This document shows, in pieces, positions 5,006 through 6,197 of a DNA stretch of 6,197 bases. The position numbers and the translations under genes are program-made. Within the stretch, counting starts at the first letter, position 1; the number at the start of each line of letters is the position of its first letter. This stretch comes from JAZTZP01 sp045637525 (GTDB taxonomy: Bacteria; Bacillota; Clostridia; UBA1381): NCBI GenBank assembly GCA_045637525.1, contig JAZTZP010000099.1, positions 1-6,197 of the forward strand, written 5' to 3'. Under the pieces are notes generated by a model, which searched no databases, was not told the origin of the DNA, and worked only from the letters and a program-made list of their open reading frames with translations.

Positions 5006-5026
5006 ATAACAAACGAAATATTTCAA
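4998..5026 (-). promoter_or_regulatory. Promoter of the GH127 gene, overlapping the araC promoter
   Basis: On the minus strand: TTGAAA (5026-5021), a 17-nt spacer and TATAAT (5003-4998). Its -10 box overlaps the plus-strand -10 (5000-5005) by four bases, so two polymerases cannot bind at once. The perfect palindrome GAAATATTTC (5015-5024) overlaps its -35 box. Confidence 0.82.
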
Positions 5027-5061
5027 GTGAAAAAAACTATAAATAAGTGAGAAAATCAAAC

Positions 5062-5835
5062 ATGACAGATATTAGATACTGTTCTTCGGGACTTTTTAAA
5101 TCGGATAGAGTGTGGATTCATCCGAGAAGAATTATTGATTCTTATGAAATAATATTTATGGAGAAAGGGACGGCGTATATAAATGAGGACGGCGTCCAAT
5201 ATGAACTTAATGAAAATGATGTTTTAATTCTTGAGCCGGGAAAAGAACACTTCGGATATGAGCCGTCAAAGAAAAATGTTTCCTTTTATTGGGTTCATTT
5301 TAATAGTGAGAATTTCAACACAGACGGATTTGTAAAGTATTTGCATATAAGCGAACCGTTTGCATTAAAAACTCTTTTTGTTCAGCTGCTTCATATTGCA
5401 AATACGCCGGGATACGCATCATGTTGCTTTGATATGTTCTGCGCTCTTATTTCGGAAGAAATTGCATTTCGTTTAAAAAACTCTTCCGAACAGGGCAGTG
5501 CACTTGCCGTGAATATTAAGGAATGGATAAGAATTAATATAAATAAAAATCTGACGGTAAAATCCGTGTCGGAGGAATTTGGCTATCACGAAAACTACAT
5601 AAGCCGTGTATTTAAGGCTTCATTCGGAATTGGCATAAAGGAATATATTATAGATATAAAGCTGAAAAACGCAAAGAATTTATTAAACACCACGCTTTAT
5701 TCGGTAAAACAAATAGCCGGAATAACCGGCTATCAGGATGAAAATCTGTTTATTAAGTTTTTTATTTACCACACCGGCATGACACCAACGGAATACAGGA
5801 ATATGTGTTCCAATACGCATATAAATAAGGAGTGA
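5062..5835 (+). CDS. AraC-family transcriptional regulator
   Basis: A 257-residue DNA-binding regulator. The N-terminal ~100 residues form an AraC-type cupin sensor (YEIIFMEKGTAYI at 28-40, DVLILEPGKEHFGY at 53-66, with Pro59 and His63). The C-terminal domain has two helix-turn-helix units: LTVKSVSEEFGYHENYIS (164-181) and YSVKQIAGITGYQDENLF (213-230), closed by GMTPTEYR (239-246), the typical end of the family. I take ATG 5062 as the start; the frame also opens at GTG 5047, which has no ribosome binding site. The site for 5062 is weak (GTGAG at 5047-5051). Divergent from the GH127 gene with only ~100 bp between the starts, so it most likely controls that gene, and possibly itself, in response to an arabinose-type sugar. 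The ligand is inferred from context only. Confidence 0.9.
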   Translation: MTDIRYCSSGLFKSDRVWIHPRRIIDSYEIIFMEKGTAYINEDGVQYELNENDVLILEPGKEHFGYEPSKKNVSFYWVHFNSENFNTDGFVKYLHISEPFALKTLFVQLLHIANTPGYASCCFDMFCALISEEIAFRLKNSSEQGSALAVNIKEWIRININKNLTVKSVSEEFGYHENYISRVFKASFGIGIKEYIIDIKLKNAKNLLNTTLYSVKQIAGITGYQDENLFIKFFIYHTGMTPTEYRNMCSNTHINKE

Positions 5836-5850
5836 ACGTAATAAATAAAT

Positions 5851-5984
5851 TATAGTTTATCAGCGTATAGAGAATTGGCTTTCGATACGCTTTGCAAGCC
5901 TCCCTTGCCTAACACCCCAGGGTGGCTTCTCTTGACAAAGTCAATTCACCTTCAGGGAGGGGGACCGCTTGCGGTGGAGGGATA
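5851..5984 (+). repeat. Structured tandem repeat, copy 1
   Basis: This copy has nested stems. The outer stem is CCTCCCT/AGGGAGG (5899-5905/5954-5960). Inside it are GGTG/CACC (5921-5924/5947-5950) and TTGAC-AAA-GTCAA (5932-5944). A 3' hairpin ACCGC-TT-GCGGT (5964-5975) follows, then GGAGGGAT. The 26 bases at 5911-5936 are identical in copy 2, and the 5' flank (5851-5897) is also similar, so the duplicated unit is about 135 bp. It begins 15 nt after the AraC gene and may serve as its terminator. No open frame is convincing. Confidence 0.75.
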
Positions 5985-6018
5985 TTGATTTTTCTATGTC
6001 TTTACGTTAACAAAAATA

Positions 6019-6159
6019 TATAGTTTATCTGCGTGTTTCAGTCTGCGTTCGGTACACTTTGCAAATAGGCTCCCTTGTGTAACACCCCAGGGTGGCTTCT
6101 CTTGACGAAAGTCAATTCACCTCCAGGGAGCTGTCGCTGAAAGCGACTGAGGGATTGTT
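6019..6159 (+). repeat. Structured tandem repeat, copy 2
   Basis: Same architecture as copy 1, ~170 bp downstream. The outer stem is GCTCCCT/AGGGAGC (6069-6075/6125-6131). Inside it are GGTG/CACC (6091-6094/6118-6121) and TTGAC-GAAA-GTCAA (6102-6115), with a GNRA-type loop. The 3' hairpin is GTCGCT-GAA-AGCGAC (6133-6147), followed by GAGGGATTGTT. The outer closing pair is C-G in copy 1 and G-C here, and the 3' hairpin differs in sequence but still pairs. Confidence 0.75.
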
Positions 6160-6185
6160 TTCTAAGAAAATTAACATATTTAAGG

Positions 6186-6197
6186 AACAATCCCTCC
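6186..6197 (-). repeat. Start of a third, inverted copy (cut by window edge)
   Basis: AACAATCCCTCC is the reverse complement of the end of copy 2 (GAGGGATTGTT, 6149-6159), separated from it by 26 nt. It probably begins a copy in the opposite orientation that continues beyond the window. Confidence 0.55.

Noticed and set aside
4571..5050. 159-codon plus-strand open frame opposite the GH127 gene
   Set aside because: It is the antisense shadow of a well-supported enzyme, with low-complexity hydrophobic content and no ribosome binding site.
4961..5059. 33-residue hydrophobic N-terminal extension of the GH127 protein, resembling a signal peptide
   Set aside because: It translates the promoter and leader region. 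A perfect AGGAGG lies inside it, 9 nt before the better ATG at 4960, and the family pattern begins there.

Overview
The window looks like a low-GC Gram-positive chromosome, most probably a gut-type member of the Clostridia. The grounds are AT-rich intergenic DNA, strong AGGAGG-type ribosome binding sites, near-consensus TTGACA/TATAAT promoters, the PurC variant, and a plant-glycan GH127 enzyme beside an AraC regulator. No species can be named from sequence alone.

Layout. (1) 1-174: the 3' end of a 5S rRNA, a complete tRNA-Asn(GTT) with encoded CCA, and a terminator; this is the tail of an rRNA operon. (2) 175-757: accessory DNA without an intact gene. It holds decayed echoes of the tRNA-Asn, a second terminator, a short IS66-derived element that keeps both terminal inverted repeats and the first codons of tnpA, and an array of small hairpins separated by ATGATG/CATCAT. 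(3) 757-1962: a promoter and two small genes, a GrpB/UPF0157 protein and a CDP-alcohol phosphatidyltransferase. Each is followed 2-3 nt after its stop by the same ~20 nt repeat, and a probable inverted copy lies in front of the first gene. This cassette-like layout is the most unusual structure here. (4) 1963-2230: a terminator with a UUCG loop, a long minus-strand hairpin followed by a T run, and the domain V/VI tail of a group IIC intron. (5) 2231-2990: purC (minus) with a good promoter whose spacer is a perfect palindrome. (6) 3125-5835: a GH127-type beta-L-arabinofuranosidase (minus) divergent from an AraC-family regulator (plus), with overlapping back-to-back promoters. (7) 5836-6197: no gene, but two tandem copies of a structured repeat whose stems covary, plus the inverted start of a third copy at the edge.

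How the genes work together. The GH127 enzyme and the AraC regulator form a classical sugar-responsive divergent pair: the regulator probably senses an arabinose-type sugar and controls the intracellular hydrolase. purC is a stand-alone housekeeping gene of purine synthesis. The GrpB and phosphatidyltransferase genes are probably one transcript in a mobile-looking island next to an rRNA/tRNA locus. Their shared role, if any, is unknown.
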